From JACCQS01 sp963766765 (GTDB lineage Bacteria > Actinomycetota > Actinomycetes > Mycobacteriales > Geodermatophilaceae), in the NCBI GenBank assembly GCA_963766765.1, contig CAVYBR010000018.1:1-64000 (forward strand): DNA of 64,000 bases, written 5' to 3'. Shown piece after piece: positions 25,216-35,047 of the stretch. The position numbers were made by a program, and so were the translations under genes. Below the pieces are notes generated by a model that was given only the letters and a program-made list of their open reading frames with translations, was not told where the DNA came from and ran no database searches. Within the stretch, counting starts at the first letter, position 1, and the number at the start of each line of letters is the position of its first letter.

Positions 25216-27529
25216 GCGCGGCCTCCATCGGCAGGTAGAACACGTCGATGGCATCTGCGCCGAAGGTCTCCACCCGAGCGGAGATGACATTGATCTCTGC
25301 CTCGTCGAACACCGATGTCAATGAGTGCAACAGTCCGGCCCGGTCGTCGGCACGGACCTCCACAACGGTTGCCTCGGCGGCCGCGTCGTCGTACCAGGTG
25401 ACCTCGCTCGGTCTGGCGACCCGCGAACCGCGGGAATAGGCCCGCTCGCGCGCCGCCAGCCGAGCCCCCACCGGGAGGGTGCCGCCCATGCTCGAGCGCA
25501 GGTCCGCCGCGAGCCGCTGCGGGTCAGGCGCCCGGCCGAACAGTGGTCGTACGGCGAAGACGTCGTGGACCTGACCGCCGACACTCGATACCGCGGCGTA
25601 GCGAATCTCGAGTTGATGCAGGGCAAGGACGCCGGCGATCTGGGACAGCAGCCCGGGTTGGTCGACGGTGTGCACCGCCACCTCGAAGCCGTCGAGGTCC
25701 GGGTGCAGCACAACTCGTACCCGATCGTCCTCGACTTCCTGTTCCGTCCGGGTGCCGCCGGGCGACCCGGCGGTCAGCCCAACCGCATCCGTATCGCGGC
25801 GAGACACCGCCCCAGGCCGCGGCGCCGCTGGGCCCGGGATGTCAGGCGCCAGCGCCGCTGCCACGTGGTGCACCAGATCAGCGATGACGTGCGCCCGCCA
25901 CGGACTCCACACGCCCGGCCCAGTCGCCCGCGCATCCGCCTCGGCCAGTGCATGCAGCAGGCCCAGATAGTCCAGTCGATCGCCGATCCGGTCAGCAATC
26001 AACCTGATCGTGGCCCGGTCTGACGGATCCCGGCGCAGCGCCGTGTGGGGCAGCAAGAGGTGCTGGCCGACCATCAGCTTGATCGTCGCGACGTCGGCAT
26101 CATCCAGGCCGATCCGTCGCGCGACCGGCTCAGCGATCTCGGCGCCCTCGGCGCAATGCTCCCGCTCGCCACCCTTGCCGATGTCGTGCAGCAGGGCGCC
26201 GATCAGCAAGAGGTCCGGCCGCCGGACCCGGCGGGTCAACTCGGTGGCAACCGCGGTCGTTTCCACGAGGTGCCTGTCGACTGTGTACAGGTGGGCTGGA
26301 TGTCGTTGCGGCAGACCGCGAATGCGCTGCCATTCAGGCAGATACTCGGACAGCAGGCCGGACTGGTCGAGAGCCTCGAAGACGTCGACGATGCCGCGGC
26401 CGGCGGCCAGGAGTCTGACGAACCACGAGCGGGCCGCCTCCGGCCATGGATCCGGGAGCGGTGGATGGCGTTCGACGAGTACGGCCATCGTGGCCGGTGA
26501 GATCGGCAGTCCGGATTCGGCAGCGGCGACCGCAACGCGGAACGGCAGGATCGGGTCCGCCGCGGGGTCGACGCCGCGAGCCAGGACCACCTCGCCCTGG
26601 TGGGCGACAACACCGGCCAGCAGCGGAGTGCGAGTCGGCTTTCGCCTGCTCAGCAGTCCTGCGGCACGTCGGGTTCCGAGACCTGATTCGACTCGTCGCC
26701 AGCCGGCCGCGCAGGCGTAGCTGATCGACCGCGCCGCATTGGAGACCTTCCGGAGCAGCTCGTCCTCTGTATCCAGCCCGAGGGCCGCCATCACGGGGAT
26801 CTGTTCCTGTCGGATGAGGACATCGGCGCGGCGGCCCGACGCGTGGTGCAGCGCCTCCCGCACATCCCGGAGCAGGGAGTACGCGGCCTCGACCCCGGCA
26901 CTCGGCTCGTCAGAGAGCTGCGCAACCGCCAAGGACCGCAGCACATGAACATCGCGCATGCCGCCGCGGCCGTCCTTGAGGTCCGGTTCGATGAGGTACG
27001 CGGTGTCCCCCGCAAGCTCGCCGCGTCGTAGCCGCTCCGCCCGCAGCAGCGGCAACAGCTTTCGTGCATTTGAGCGCCAGGACGATGCGGCTGCCCGCTT
27101 CAACCTGTGGGCGAGCTCCTCGTCCCCGGCGATCCATCGAGCGTCCAACAGACCCAACCCGGCGATCGCATCGGTGCCGGCGACGCGCAGCGACTCGTCG
27201 ACGGTACGCACCGAATGGTCAAGGCGCAGTCCGGCATCCCAGATCGGATACCAGACGGTGTTGGCCACTTCGGCGATGTCCGGCACGCCATCGTGCACGA
27301 GGATCAGGTCGAGGTCGCTGTACGGCGCGGGTTCGCGCCGGCCCAGGCCGCCGACCGCGACGAGGGCCAGTCCGGGGCGGTCGGGCAGCAGCGTCGCCAG
27401 CCAACGATCGAGGAGGTCGGCACGCTCAGCCGGCCCGCCGCCGACGCGATCTCTGCAGGCCGCATCGGCGCCGGGCCGGCTGGGGAAGCTGACCTCACCA
27501 CGGCCGGCGCTGACGTGGCGATACTGAAT
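25154..27529 (-). CDS. glnD: Bifunctional uridylyltransferase/uridylyl-removing enzyme GlnD
   Basis: PII-modifying enzyme that senses glutamine. Domains in order: nucleotidyltransferase (VAVGGLGRREPAPYSDLDLIL, ending at about 27299), GlnD PII domain (LLPLLRAERLRRGELAGDTAYLIEPDLKDGRGG), HD domain (HLYTVDRHLVETTA, LLLIGALLHDIGKG) and two ACT domains (VAVHTVDQPGLLSQIAG; VEVRADDRAGLLHSLTSV). No ATG, GTG or TTG exists in frame between glnB and the active site. The first one is GTG 27298, inside the catalytic motif. I list the frame up to ATT 27529, which touches the glnB stop; a one-base error or an unusual start is possible. Follows glnB. Confidence 0.85.
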   Translation of the reverse strand: MQYRHVSAGRGEVSFPSRPGADAACRDRVGGGPAERADLLDRWLATLLPDRPGLALVAVGGLGRREPAPYSDLDLILVHDGVPDIAEVANTVWYPIWDAGLRLDHSVRTVDESLRVAGTDAIAGLGLLDARWIAGDEELAHRLKRAAASSWRSNARKLLPLLRAERLRRGELAGDTAYLIEPDLKDGRGGMRDVHVLRSLAVAQLSDEPSAGVEAAYSLLRDVREALHHASGRRADVLIRQEQIPVMAALGLDTEDELLRKVSNAARSISYACAAGWRRVESGLGTRRAAGLLSRRKPTRTPLLAGVVAHQGEVVLARGVDPAADPILPFRVAVAAAESGLPISPATMAVLVERHPPLPDPWPEAARSWFVRLLAAGRGIVDVFEALDQSGLLSEYLPEWQRIRGLPQRHPAHLYTVDRHLVETTAVATELTRRVRRPDLLLIGALLHDIGKGGEREHCAEGAEIAEPVARRIGLDDADVATIKLMVGQHLLLPHTALRRDPSDRATIRLIADRIGDRLDYLGLLHALAEADARATGPGVWSPWRAHVIADLVHHVAAALAPDIPGPAAPRPGAVSRRDTDAVGLTAGSPGGTRTEQEVEDDRVRVVLHPDLDGFEVAVHTVDQPGLLSQIAGVLALHQLEIRYAAVSSVGGQVHDVFAVRPLFGRAPDPQRLAADLRSSMGGTLPVGARLAARERAYSRGSRVARPSEVTWYDDAAAEATVVEVRADDRAGLLHSLTSVFDEAEINVISARVETFGADAIDVFYLPMEAALTDQVRTQLSSLLQAAADQT

Positions 27530-27867
27530 CAGAGCGCGTCTGGACCCCGCTCCCCGGTACGCACCCGCGCGAGATCCTCGACCGGCGTGACCCAGACCTT
27601 GCCGTCGCCGATCTGACCGGTACGCGCCGCCTCGACCAGCGCCTCCAGAACATCCGCGGCGGTCTCATCAGAGACCAGCACTTCGATCTTGACCTTCGGC
27701 ACGAAGTCGACCTGATACTCCGCACCTCGGTAGACCTCGGTGTGCCCGCGCTGGCGTCCGAATCCCTGGACCTCGCTGACGGTCAAACCCTCGATGCCGT
27801 GCAGTTCCAGCGCAGTTTTCACGTCCTCGAGCTTGAACGGCTTGATGACTGCGGTCACGAGTTTCAT
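27529..27867 (-). CDS. glnB: Nitrogen regulatory protein P-II
   Basis: 112-aa trimeric PII signal protein that reports nitrogen/energy state. MKLVTAVIKPFKLEDVKTAL, T-loop RGAEYQVDFVPK with the modifiable Tyr51, and the C-terminal GQIGDGKVWVTPVED nucleotide-binding signature. Between amtB and glnD in one operon; its start shares a base with the amtB stop. In actinobacteria this tyrosine is adenylylated in studied cases, so the glnD product may be an adenylyltransferase. Probably docks on AmtB. Confidence 0.97.
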   Translation of the reverse strand: MKLVTAVIKPFKLEDVKTALELHGIEGLTVSEVQGFGRQRGHTEVYRGAEYQVDFVPKVKIEVLVSDETAADVLEALVEAARTGQIGDGKVWVTPVEDLARVRTGERGPDAL

Positions 27868-29231
27868 CAGGAGGCCCCTTCCGAGGTCCGGGTCCGTGCC
27901 GTGAAAGTCGACGACCCCGCCGGAGCCGACGAGGACACCGAGTGCGTGCCCCCTCCGCCCAGCGCGCTGAAGTCGTATCCGGTCTCGGCATGCGCCAGGT
28001 TATCGATACCCGCTTCTTCGTGTTCCTCGTCGATCCGGAAGCCCATGGTCTTCTCGATGATCAGGCCGATGACGTACGTGGCGACGAACGATACGACCAT
28101 GACCGTCAGGGCCGCGACCACTTGGCGCCAGAGTTGATCGGCGCCACCGCCATAGAGCAGTCCCGAGACCCCGTTCGGAGCCTCATCCGTGGCCAAGAAC
28201 CCGATCAATATCGTGCCGACGAGGCCACCGACGAGATGGACCCCAACCACGTCCAGCGAGTCGTCGAAACCGAACCGGTACTTGAGTCCGACCGCCAAGG
28301 CGCACAACGCTCCGGCAGCCACGCCAATCGCGATCGCGCCAAGCGGCGAGACCGCGCCACATGACGGCGTGATCGCCACGAGCCCGGCAACGACGCCGGA
28401 GGCTCCGCCAAGTGAGGTCGAGTGGCCGTCGCGGATCTTTTCGACGAGCAGCCAGGCCAGGCAGGCCGCGCCGGTGGCCACCATGGTGTTGACCCAGGCC
28501 ACCGCCGCGGTGTTGTTCGCCGCCACCGCCGACCCGGCGTTGAAGCCGAACCAGCCGAACCAGAGCAGGCCAGCACCGATCATGACCAATGGCAGATTGT
28601 GCGGCCGCATTGCCTCGGTGCCGAAGCCGCGGCGCTTGCCGAGGACCAGGGCGAGGGCAAGGCCGGCTGCTCCGGCGTTGATGTGCACGGCAGTACCCCC
28701 GGCGAAGTCGATCGCCGCCAGGTTGTTGGCGACCCATCCCCCGACGTGGGTCACCACGCCGTCATCGCCGGTCAGGGTGAAGTCGAAGACCCAGTGCGCG
28801 ATCGGGAAGTACACGAGCGTGGCCCACACCCCGGCGAAGACCATCCAGGCACCGAACTTGGCTCGGTCAGCGATGGCTCCAGAGATCAGGGCGACCGTGA
28901 TGATCGCGAAAACTGCCTGAAATCCGACGAAGGCCATCGCCGGTAAGCCGCCCGCCTCGCTCGTGGTGTCCTCCATCAGTCCTTCGAGCCCGAGGTACTG
29001 GAAGGGATCACCCAGCAGACCCAGTCCGACGTCGTCGCCGAACGCCATGGAATAGCCGTAGAGCACCCAAAGGACGCTGATCAACGCCAGCGCGCCGAAG
29101 CTCATCATCATCATGTTCAGGACGCTCTTCGCGCGGACCATGCCGCCGTAGAAGAGGGCGAGGCCCGGTGTCATCAACAGCACCAGCGCAGCGCTGGTCA
29201 GAATCCAGGCGGTGTCCCCAGTGTTGATCAA
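27867..29231 (-). CDS. amt: Ammonium transporter AmtB
   Basis: Trimeric ammonium channel of about 454 aa with 11 spans. Starts MINTGDTAWILTSAALVLLM when the TTG at 29231 is used; this TTG has a good GGAGG 5 nt upstream and yields the family N-terminus. ATG 29258 is the usual-codon alternative but has no SD. Conserved AmtB parts: PGLALFYGGMVRAKSVLNMMMM, the periplasmic HWVFDF, the twin-His region GGTAVHINAGAAGLALAL, and GVHLVGGLVG. Acidic, Ser-rich C-terminus. First gene of amt-glnB-glnD; two GlnR-like sites lie upstream. Confidence 0.94.
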   Translation of the reverse strand: MINTGDTAWILTSAALVLLMTPGLALFYGGMVRAKSVLNMMMMSFGALALISVLWVLYGYSMAFGDDVGLGLLGDPFQYLGLEGLMEDTTSEAGGLPAMAFVGFQAVFAIITVALISGAIADRAKFGAWMVFAGVWATLVYFPIAHWVFDFTLTGDDGVVTHVGGWVANNLAAIDFAGGTAVHINAGAAGLALALVLGKRRGFGTEAMRPHNLPLVMIGAGLLWFGWFGFNAGSAVAANNTAAVAWVNTMVATGAACLAWLLVEKIRDGHSTSLGGASGVVAGLVAITPSCGAVSPLGAIAIGVAAGALCALAVGLKYRFGFDDSLDVVGVHLVGGLVGTILIGFLATDEAPNGVSGLLYGGGADQLWRQVVAALTVMVVSFVATYVIGLIIEKTMGFRIDEEHEEAGIDNLAHAETGYDFSALGGGGTHSVSSSAPAGSSTFTARTRTSEGAS

Positions 29232-29368
29232 GGCAGCCTCCGGTGGTTCGTCGGCCATGCGGCCATGAGTGAACAGGCCACGTCGAGGCCTCGGACTACC
29301 GTCGCGGCCGCTTGTTACGCGGCAGGTACGGGATGTGTTTCGGCCCGATGAAGAACCGTCGGGATCAC

Positions 29369-29384
29369 GTATCGGTTGAGTTAC
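29369..29384 (-). promoter_or_regulatory. Candidate GlnR binding site upstream of amt
   Basis: On the minus strand the sequence reads GTAAC-N6-GATAC, matching 9 of 10 positions of the GlnR consensus gTnAC-N6-GaAAC as I remember it from Streptomyces. It is about 138 bp upstream of the amt TTG start and in the right place for activation under nitrogen limitation. A weaker second site (plus-strand GTTAC-N6-GGTAC) lies at 29314-29329. Inference from consensus match only. Confidence 0.5.
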
Positions 29385-29428
29385 CAAGTTCGGACTGCGC
29401 AGAGCACGGCGGCTCAGCCCGCGTGAAT

Positions 29429-29462
29429 GTGCAACTCGCTCGCAATTGCACATGAGTTGCAA
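29429..29462 (+). promoter_or_regulatory. Two abutting Nur-box-like operators upstream of the metal ECF transporter
   Basis: Box 1 (29429-29445) reads GTGCAA-N5-TCGCAA and box 2 (29446-29462) reads TTGCAC-N5-TTGCAA, directly adjacent. The Streptomyces Nur (nickel-responsive Fur-family repressor) consensus, as I recall, is tTGCaa-N5-ttGCAA. The boxes end 13 nt before the ATG of the M-component gene and overlap an AATAAT that could be the -10 hexamer of a leaderless promoter. Repression by bound Nur is therefore plausible. Confidence 0.6.
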
Positions 29463-29475
29463 TAATGTCGGCGCC

Positions 29476-30171
29476 ATGCACGTACCCGACGGCTTCATGT
29501 CCGCCCCCGTCACGGTCGGCACGGGAATCGTCGCCGCCGGCGGCGTCGCCTACGCCATTCGTGGCGCCCGCGCAGAGCTGGACGAGAAGACCGCGCCGAT
29601 GGCCGGTCTGGTCGCAGCCTTCATCTTTGCCGGGCAGATGATGAACTTTCCGGTAGGAGCAGGAACCAGCGGGCATCTCCTGGGCGGCGTCCTCGCTGCG
29701 ATCCTGGTCGGCCCATATACCGGCGCCTTGTGCGTGACCGTGGTGCTCTTCGTCCAGGCGCTCCTCTTCGCCGACGGAGGTCTCACGGCTCTGGGCACCA
29801 ACATCACCCTGATGGCGCTGGTGACCACCTTCGGTGGCTGGGTCATCTTCCGCGGTCTGACCATGGCGCTGCCCAAGAGCCGGACCGGCGTGCTGATCTC
29901 CGCCGGCGCGTCCGCGCTGCTCAGCGTTCTCCTCGCAGCTGTGGCGTTCGTCGTTCTGTACGCGGTCGGCGGTGCCGTGGACATCAACCTCGGAAGCCTG
30001 ATCACGGCGATGCTCGGCGTGCACGTCCTGATCGGTATCGGCGAGGCGGCCATCACCGTCGCGGTCGTGGGAGCGGTTCTCTCGGCTCGCTCGGATCTCG
30101 TCTACGGCGCGCGCTATCTCACCCCGGCACTGGTCCTGCGGTCCTCGAAGATGCCGTCAGATGTCGCGTAA
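29476..30171 (+). CDS. nikM: Energy-coupling factor nickel/cobalt transporter, M component
   Basis: Substrate-binding membrane component of a NikMNQO/CbiMNQO importer, 231 aa. N-terminus MHVPDGFMS is the family hallmark, with the metal-chelating His2 and the Met1 amino group; this fixes ATG 29476 as the start. Other conserved parts: AGQMMNFPVGAGTSGHLLGG, LFADGGLTALGTNI and GVHVLIGIGEAAIT. Because the putative -10 element is only 10 nt upstream, the mRNA may be leaderless. Nickel is favoured over cobalt from the Nur-like boxes; no cobalamin riboswitch or B12 genes are seen nearby. Confidence 0.92.
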   Translation: MHVPDGFMSAPVTVGTGIVAAGGVAYAIRGARAELDEKTAPMAGLVAAFIFAGQMMNFPVGAGTSGHLLGGVLAAILVGPYTGALCVTVVLFVQALLFADGGLTALGTNITLMALVTTFGGWVIFRGLTMALPKSRTGVLISAGASALLSVLLAAVAFVVLYAVGGAVDINLGSLITAMLGVHVLIGIGEAAITVAVVGAVLSARSDLVYGARYLTPALVLRSSKMPSDVA

Positions 30172-30502
30172 CCGGACCTTCCTCATCGTCGGCCTAGCCG
30201 TCGCCCTGCTCATCGCCGGCGTCGCCAGTTACTTCGCCAGCCCCTCCCCCGACGGTCTGGAATACACAGCCGAACAGCGCGGGTTCCTCGACTCCGCCAC
30301 GGATTCTGCAACGGCGGGATCCCCCCTCGCCGACTACGGCGTCGCCGGAGTGCACAACGAATGGCTCTCGGTGGGCCTGTCCGGGATCATCGGAGTTCTG
30401 GTCGTCCTGCTGCTCGGGACGCTGCTGGTCACAGTGGTGAAAAGACGTACTACGCAACAGGATTCCACTCGCTCCGCTTCCGATTCGACGAGCGAGGTCT
30501 GA
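30161..30502 (+). CDS. nikN: PDGLE-domain N component of the nickel/cobalt ECF transporter
   Basis: 113-aa small membrane protein with two spans (about residues 7-25 and 69-93) and the diagnostic PDGLE motif at 30-34, followed by a loop with DYGVAGVHNEWLSVGLSG. In Nik/Cbi systems this N part is needed for metal loading of the M component. ATG 30161 overlaps the end of the M gene by 11 nt. The C-terminus is hydrophilic and Thr/Ser-rich. Confidence 0.88.
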   Translation: MSRNRTFLIVGLAVALLIAGVASYFASPSPDGLEYTAEQRGFLDSATDSATAGSPLADYGVAGVHNEWLSVGLSGIIGVLVVLLLGTLLVTVVKRRTTQQDSTRSASDSTSEV

Positions 30503-30526
30503 CCGCCCCGGCGGCAGCGGCGCATC

Positions 30527-31291
30527 GTGGGGGCAGGGCACGCGCATTCGCTCTATCGGGAGCGACGCACTCCGGCTCATGACATCCCAGCCCACGTCAA
30601 GCTGGTAGCTCTCGTCGGCTTCGTACTCATCGTCGTCGTGACCCCCGGCACCTGGTACCCCGCGTTTGTGGGTTATCTCGCGATTCTTTGCGTCGTGGCA
30701 GCAACCGCCCGAGCGTCGGTCGGCTTCATCGTCTCCCGCCTGGCCATCGAGATCCCCTTCGTGATCTTCGCGCTCCTGTTGCCCTTCGTTGCGCAGGGCC
30801 CAAGGGTCGAGGTCCTCGGGATTGCCGTGTCGGAGTCGGGCCTGCTCGCCGGAGCCGCGCTGTTCATGAAGGCGACTCTGTCGGTGATGTCGTCCATCCT
30901 GTTCGCGTCGACGACGTCGCCGCGGGAGATGGTCCGCGGATTGGAACGGCTGCGGCTGCCCGAGATCCTGGTGCAGATCCTCACCTTCATGCTGCGCTAT
31001 CTAGAGGTCGTCGGCGGCGAATTGCGTCGAATGCGTATCGCGCGCGAGTCCCGGGCATTCACGGCGCGCCACCTCGGCCAGCTCCGGATCCTCGGACACG
31101 CGGCCGGATCGTTGTTCATCCGCTCGTACGAACGCGGCGAACGGGTGCATCTCGCCATGCTGTCTCGGGGGTACGCCGGACGACTCCCCGTCACCGAGCA
31201 ATCTCAGGTGCCCACCGCGGCGTGGGTCGCGGCCCTGCTCGTACCCGGTGCAGCGCTGCTCGTCCTTATCGGTGGCTGGGTCGTCTCATGA
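30527..31291 (+). CDS. nikQ: ECF transporter transmembrane (T) component CbiQ/NikQ
   Basis: 254-aa T component that couples the ATPase to the M component. N-terminal MGAGHAHSLYRERRTPAHDIPAHVKL and several spans, plus the coupling-helix motifs ...RESRAF (AResR type) and LAMLSRGYAGRLP (ARG-type). GTG 30527 is the natural start, 24 nt after nikN. The TGA overlaps the nikO ATG. Confidence 0.92.
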   Translation: MGAGHAHSLYRERRTPAHDIPAHVKLVALVGFVLIVVVTPGTWYPAFVGYLAILCVVAATARASVGFIVSRLAIEIPFVIFALLLPFVAQGPRVEVLGIAVSESGLLAGAALFMKATLSVMSSILFASTTSPREMVRGLERLRLPEILVQILTFMLRYLEVVGGELRRMRIARESRAFTARHLGQLRILGHAAGSLFIRSYERGERVHLAMLSRGYAGRLPVTEQSQVPTAAWVAALLVPGAALLVLIGGWVVS

Positions 31292-32058
31292 GCACTACTG
31301 CGCCGGCACCCAGCCTGACGATGTCCGGAGTTGCGTTCGCCTACCCAGACGGGCACCAGGCTCTGTTCGGGGTGGATCTGCGCATCGAGCGCGGCGAGCG
31401 AGTGGCCCTCCTGGGTCCGAACGGCGCTGGCAAGACCACGTTGGTGCTGCACCTGAATGGCATCCTGACCGCCGGCGCGGGGGTCGTGCACGTCGGCGGG
31501 CTCGAGGTAGCCAAACCGAACCTGACCGAAATCCGGCGACGGGTCGGAATCGTCTTCCAGGATCCTGACGATCAGCTCTTCATGCCGACCGTGCGCGAAG
31601 ACGTCGCCTTCGGACCGGCGAACCTCGGCCTGCGCGGTGCCGAACTCACCGCCCGCGTGGCCGCAGCCCTGGATGCCGTCGGGATGGCGGAGTTCGCCGA
31701 GCGACCGCCGCATCATCTCTCCTTCGGACAGCGCCGTCGGGTCGCGGTTGCAACGGTCCTGGCGATGGAGCCGGAGATCCTGGTTCTCGATGAGCCGTCG
31801 TCCAATCTCGATCCGGCCAGCCGCCGAGAGCTTGCCGAGATCCTGACCGATCTGCCGATCACCCTGCTCATGGTCACCCACGACCTGCCCTACGCAGCGC
31901 AGTTGTGCACCCGGTCGGTCATCCTCGACGAGGGAACGATCGTCGCTGATCGCCGCACGCGGGATCTGCTCACCGACGCCGACACCCTTGCCCGGCACCG
32001 CCTGGAACTGCCCTTCGGTTTCGACCCCCGGGTTGCCACGACGCTGCCCCCGCACTAG
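31288..32058 (+). CDS. nikO: ECF transporter ATP-binding subunit CbiO/NikO
   Basis: 256-aa ABC ATPase powering the metal importer. Walker A LLGPNGAGKTTLVLHL, Q-loop IVFQDPDDQLF, signature LSFGQRRRVAVATVLAM (Phe instead of the usual Gly; typical in the Cbi/Nik branch), Walker B LVLDEPSSNLD and the H-loop VTHDLPYA. ATG 31288 overlaps the nikQ stop (ATGA). The longer open frame from 30688 lies inside nikQ and is not used. Confidence 0.94.
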   Translation: MSTTAPAPSLTMSGVAFAYPDGHQALFGVDLRIERGERVALLGPNGAGKTTLVLHLNGILTAGAGVVHVGGLEVAKPNLTEIRRRVGIVFQDPDDQLFMPTVREDVAFGPANLGLRGAELTARVAAALDAVGMAEFAERPPHHLSFGQRRRVAVATVLAMEPEILVLDEPSSNLDPASRRELAEILTDLPITLLMVTHDLPYAAQLCTRSVILDEGTIVADRRTRDLLTDADTLARHRLELPFGFDPRVATTLPPH

Positions 32059-32068
32059 GCATGTCGTA

Positions 32069-33730
<1,662 letters not shown>

Positions 33731-34900
33731 TCAAGAGAGCAGCGCGTCGGCGAACGTCTGCGGGTCGAACGGCGCGAGATCGTCGGGTCCCTCGCCGAGG
33801 CCGATGAGCTTGACCGGGATGCCGAGTTCGCGCTGCACGGCGATGACGATTCCGCCCTTCGCCGTACCGTCGAGTTTGGTCAGCACGATGCCGGTGACGT
33901 CCACCACTTCGGTGAACACCCTCGCCTGGACCACACCGTTCTGTCCGGTGGTCGCGTCAAGCACCAGGAGCGTCTCGGCGACCGGTCCCTGCTTTTCCAG
34001 GACCCGCTTGACCTTGCCGAGTTCGTCCATGAGCCCGGCTTTGGTGTGCAGTCGTCCGGCAGTGTCGACGACGACGACGTCGACACCAGCCTCGGCTCCC
34101 TGTTTGACCGATTCGAAGGCGACCGAGGCGGGATCGCTGCCTTCCGGGCCGCGTACGGTCTCGACGCCCACCCGCTGACCCCAGGTGGTCAGCTGTTCGG
34201 CCGCAGCAGCTCGGAAGGTGTCAGCCGCCCCCAGGACCACTGTCGAACCGTCTCCGACCAGCACGCGGGCGAGCTTGCCGACCGTCGTTGTCTTTCCCGC
34301 GCCGTTCACACCGACGACTAGAACCACTGCGGGATGCCCGCCGTCGGACAATGAAAGGTGCAGCGCACGGTCCGCGTCGGGGTCCAGTGCCCGCACCAGC
34401 TCGGCACTGAGCAACGCGCGCAGCTCGTCGGGCGAGGCAGCACCGATCACCCGCGTCTGGGTGCGCAGCCGGTCCACGATCTCGGTGGTCGCGCCAACCC
34501 CGACATCGGCGCCCAGCAGGGTCGCTTCGACTTCCTCCCAATCGTCTTCGGTGAGCCGCTCCCTCGACAGGACAGAAAGCAACCCGCGGCCCAATGCGGA
34601 CTGCGAGCGCGCCAGCCGGGCGCGCAGCCGGACCAGTCGGCCAGCGGATGGTTCAGGGATCTCCACGGGCAGGGTGGTCGTGTCCGTGGCGGGTGGTCCC
34701 GAGGCAACGTCCGGGGGCGCGGTGTCCAACTCCGACGATTGGCGCTCCAGGGTGGCCGTGTCCGAGTCGCGACCGGGGCGGCCGGGCAGATCGACCGCAT
34801 CCTCGAGGCGAGTGGTTCGCCGACCACGACTGACCAGGAAGCCGGCTAGGGCGATGAGCAGCACAACGAGCACGACGATGCCGATGACGACGGTGTCCAC
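33731..34900 (-). CDS. ftsY: Signal recognition particle receptor FtsY
   Basis: SRP receptor GTPase, 389 aa, paired with Ffh. Begins with a membrane span (TVVIGIVVLVVLLIALAGFLVSRG), then a short acidic A region (SSELDTAPPDVASGPPATDT) and NG domains: GVNGAGKTTTVGKLA, DTFRAAAAEQL, VDTAGRLHTKAGLMDEL, TKLDGTAKGG and GLGEGPDDLAPFDP. Membrane-anchored N-terminus is common in actinobacteria. The downstream smc is separated by unrelated plus-strand genes here. Confidence 0.96.
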   Translation of the reverse strand: MDTVVIGIVVLVVLLIALAGFLVSRGRRTTRLEDAVDLPGRPGRDSDTATLERQSSELDTAPPDVASGPPATDTTTLPVEIPEPSAGRLVRLRARLARSQSALGRGLLSVLSRERLTEDDWEEVEATLLGADVGVGATTEIVDRLRTQTRVIGAASPDELRALLSAELVRALDPDADRALHLSLSDGGHPAVVLVVGVNGAGKTTTVGKLARVLVGDGSTVVLGAADTFRAAAAEQLTTWGQRVGVETVRGPEGSDPASVAFESVKQGAEAGVDVVVVDTAGRLHTKAGLMDELGKVKRVLEKQGPVAETLLVLDATTGQNGVVQARVFTEVVDVTGIVLTKLDGTAKGGIVIAVQRELGIPVKLIGLGEGPDDLAPFDPQTFADALLS

Positions 34901-34941
34901 CGGCCGAGTCTGTCAAAAGGTCAATCGGCTGCTGCTTCCGC

Positions 34942-34990
34942 AGTGAAGGACGCCATCAACCAAGAGGTTCGATACGGGGCGTCCTTCACT
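34942..34990. repeat. Perfect 13-bp inverted repeat with 23-nt loop
   Basis: Arms at 34942-34954 and 34978-34990 (AGTGAAGGACGCC and its complement). It lies between the divergent ftsY and TauE-like genes. It could be an operator, a stem in the permease leader, or a copy of a dispersed genomic repeat. An open frame starting with GTG in the left arm runs into the permease. Confidence 0.85.
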
Positions 34991-35047
34991 CGGATGGCCC
35001 GCATGCCCGTGCGCGGGCCTCGGCAGTGCCTGGGTAGCGTCCCGGCA

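Noticed and set aside
29385..29475. Possible cobalamin riboswitch before the metal transporter
   Set aside because: The space is short, the likely leader is only a few nt, and no B12-box-like sequence was seen.
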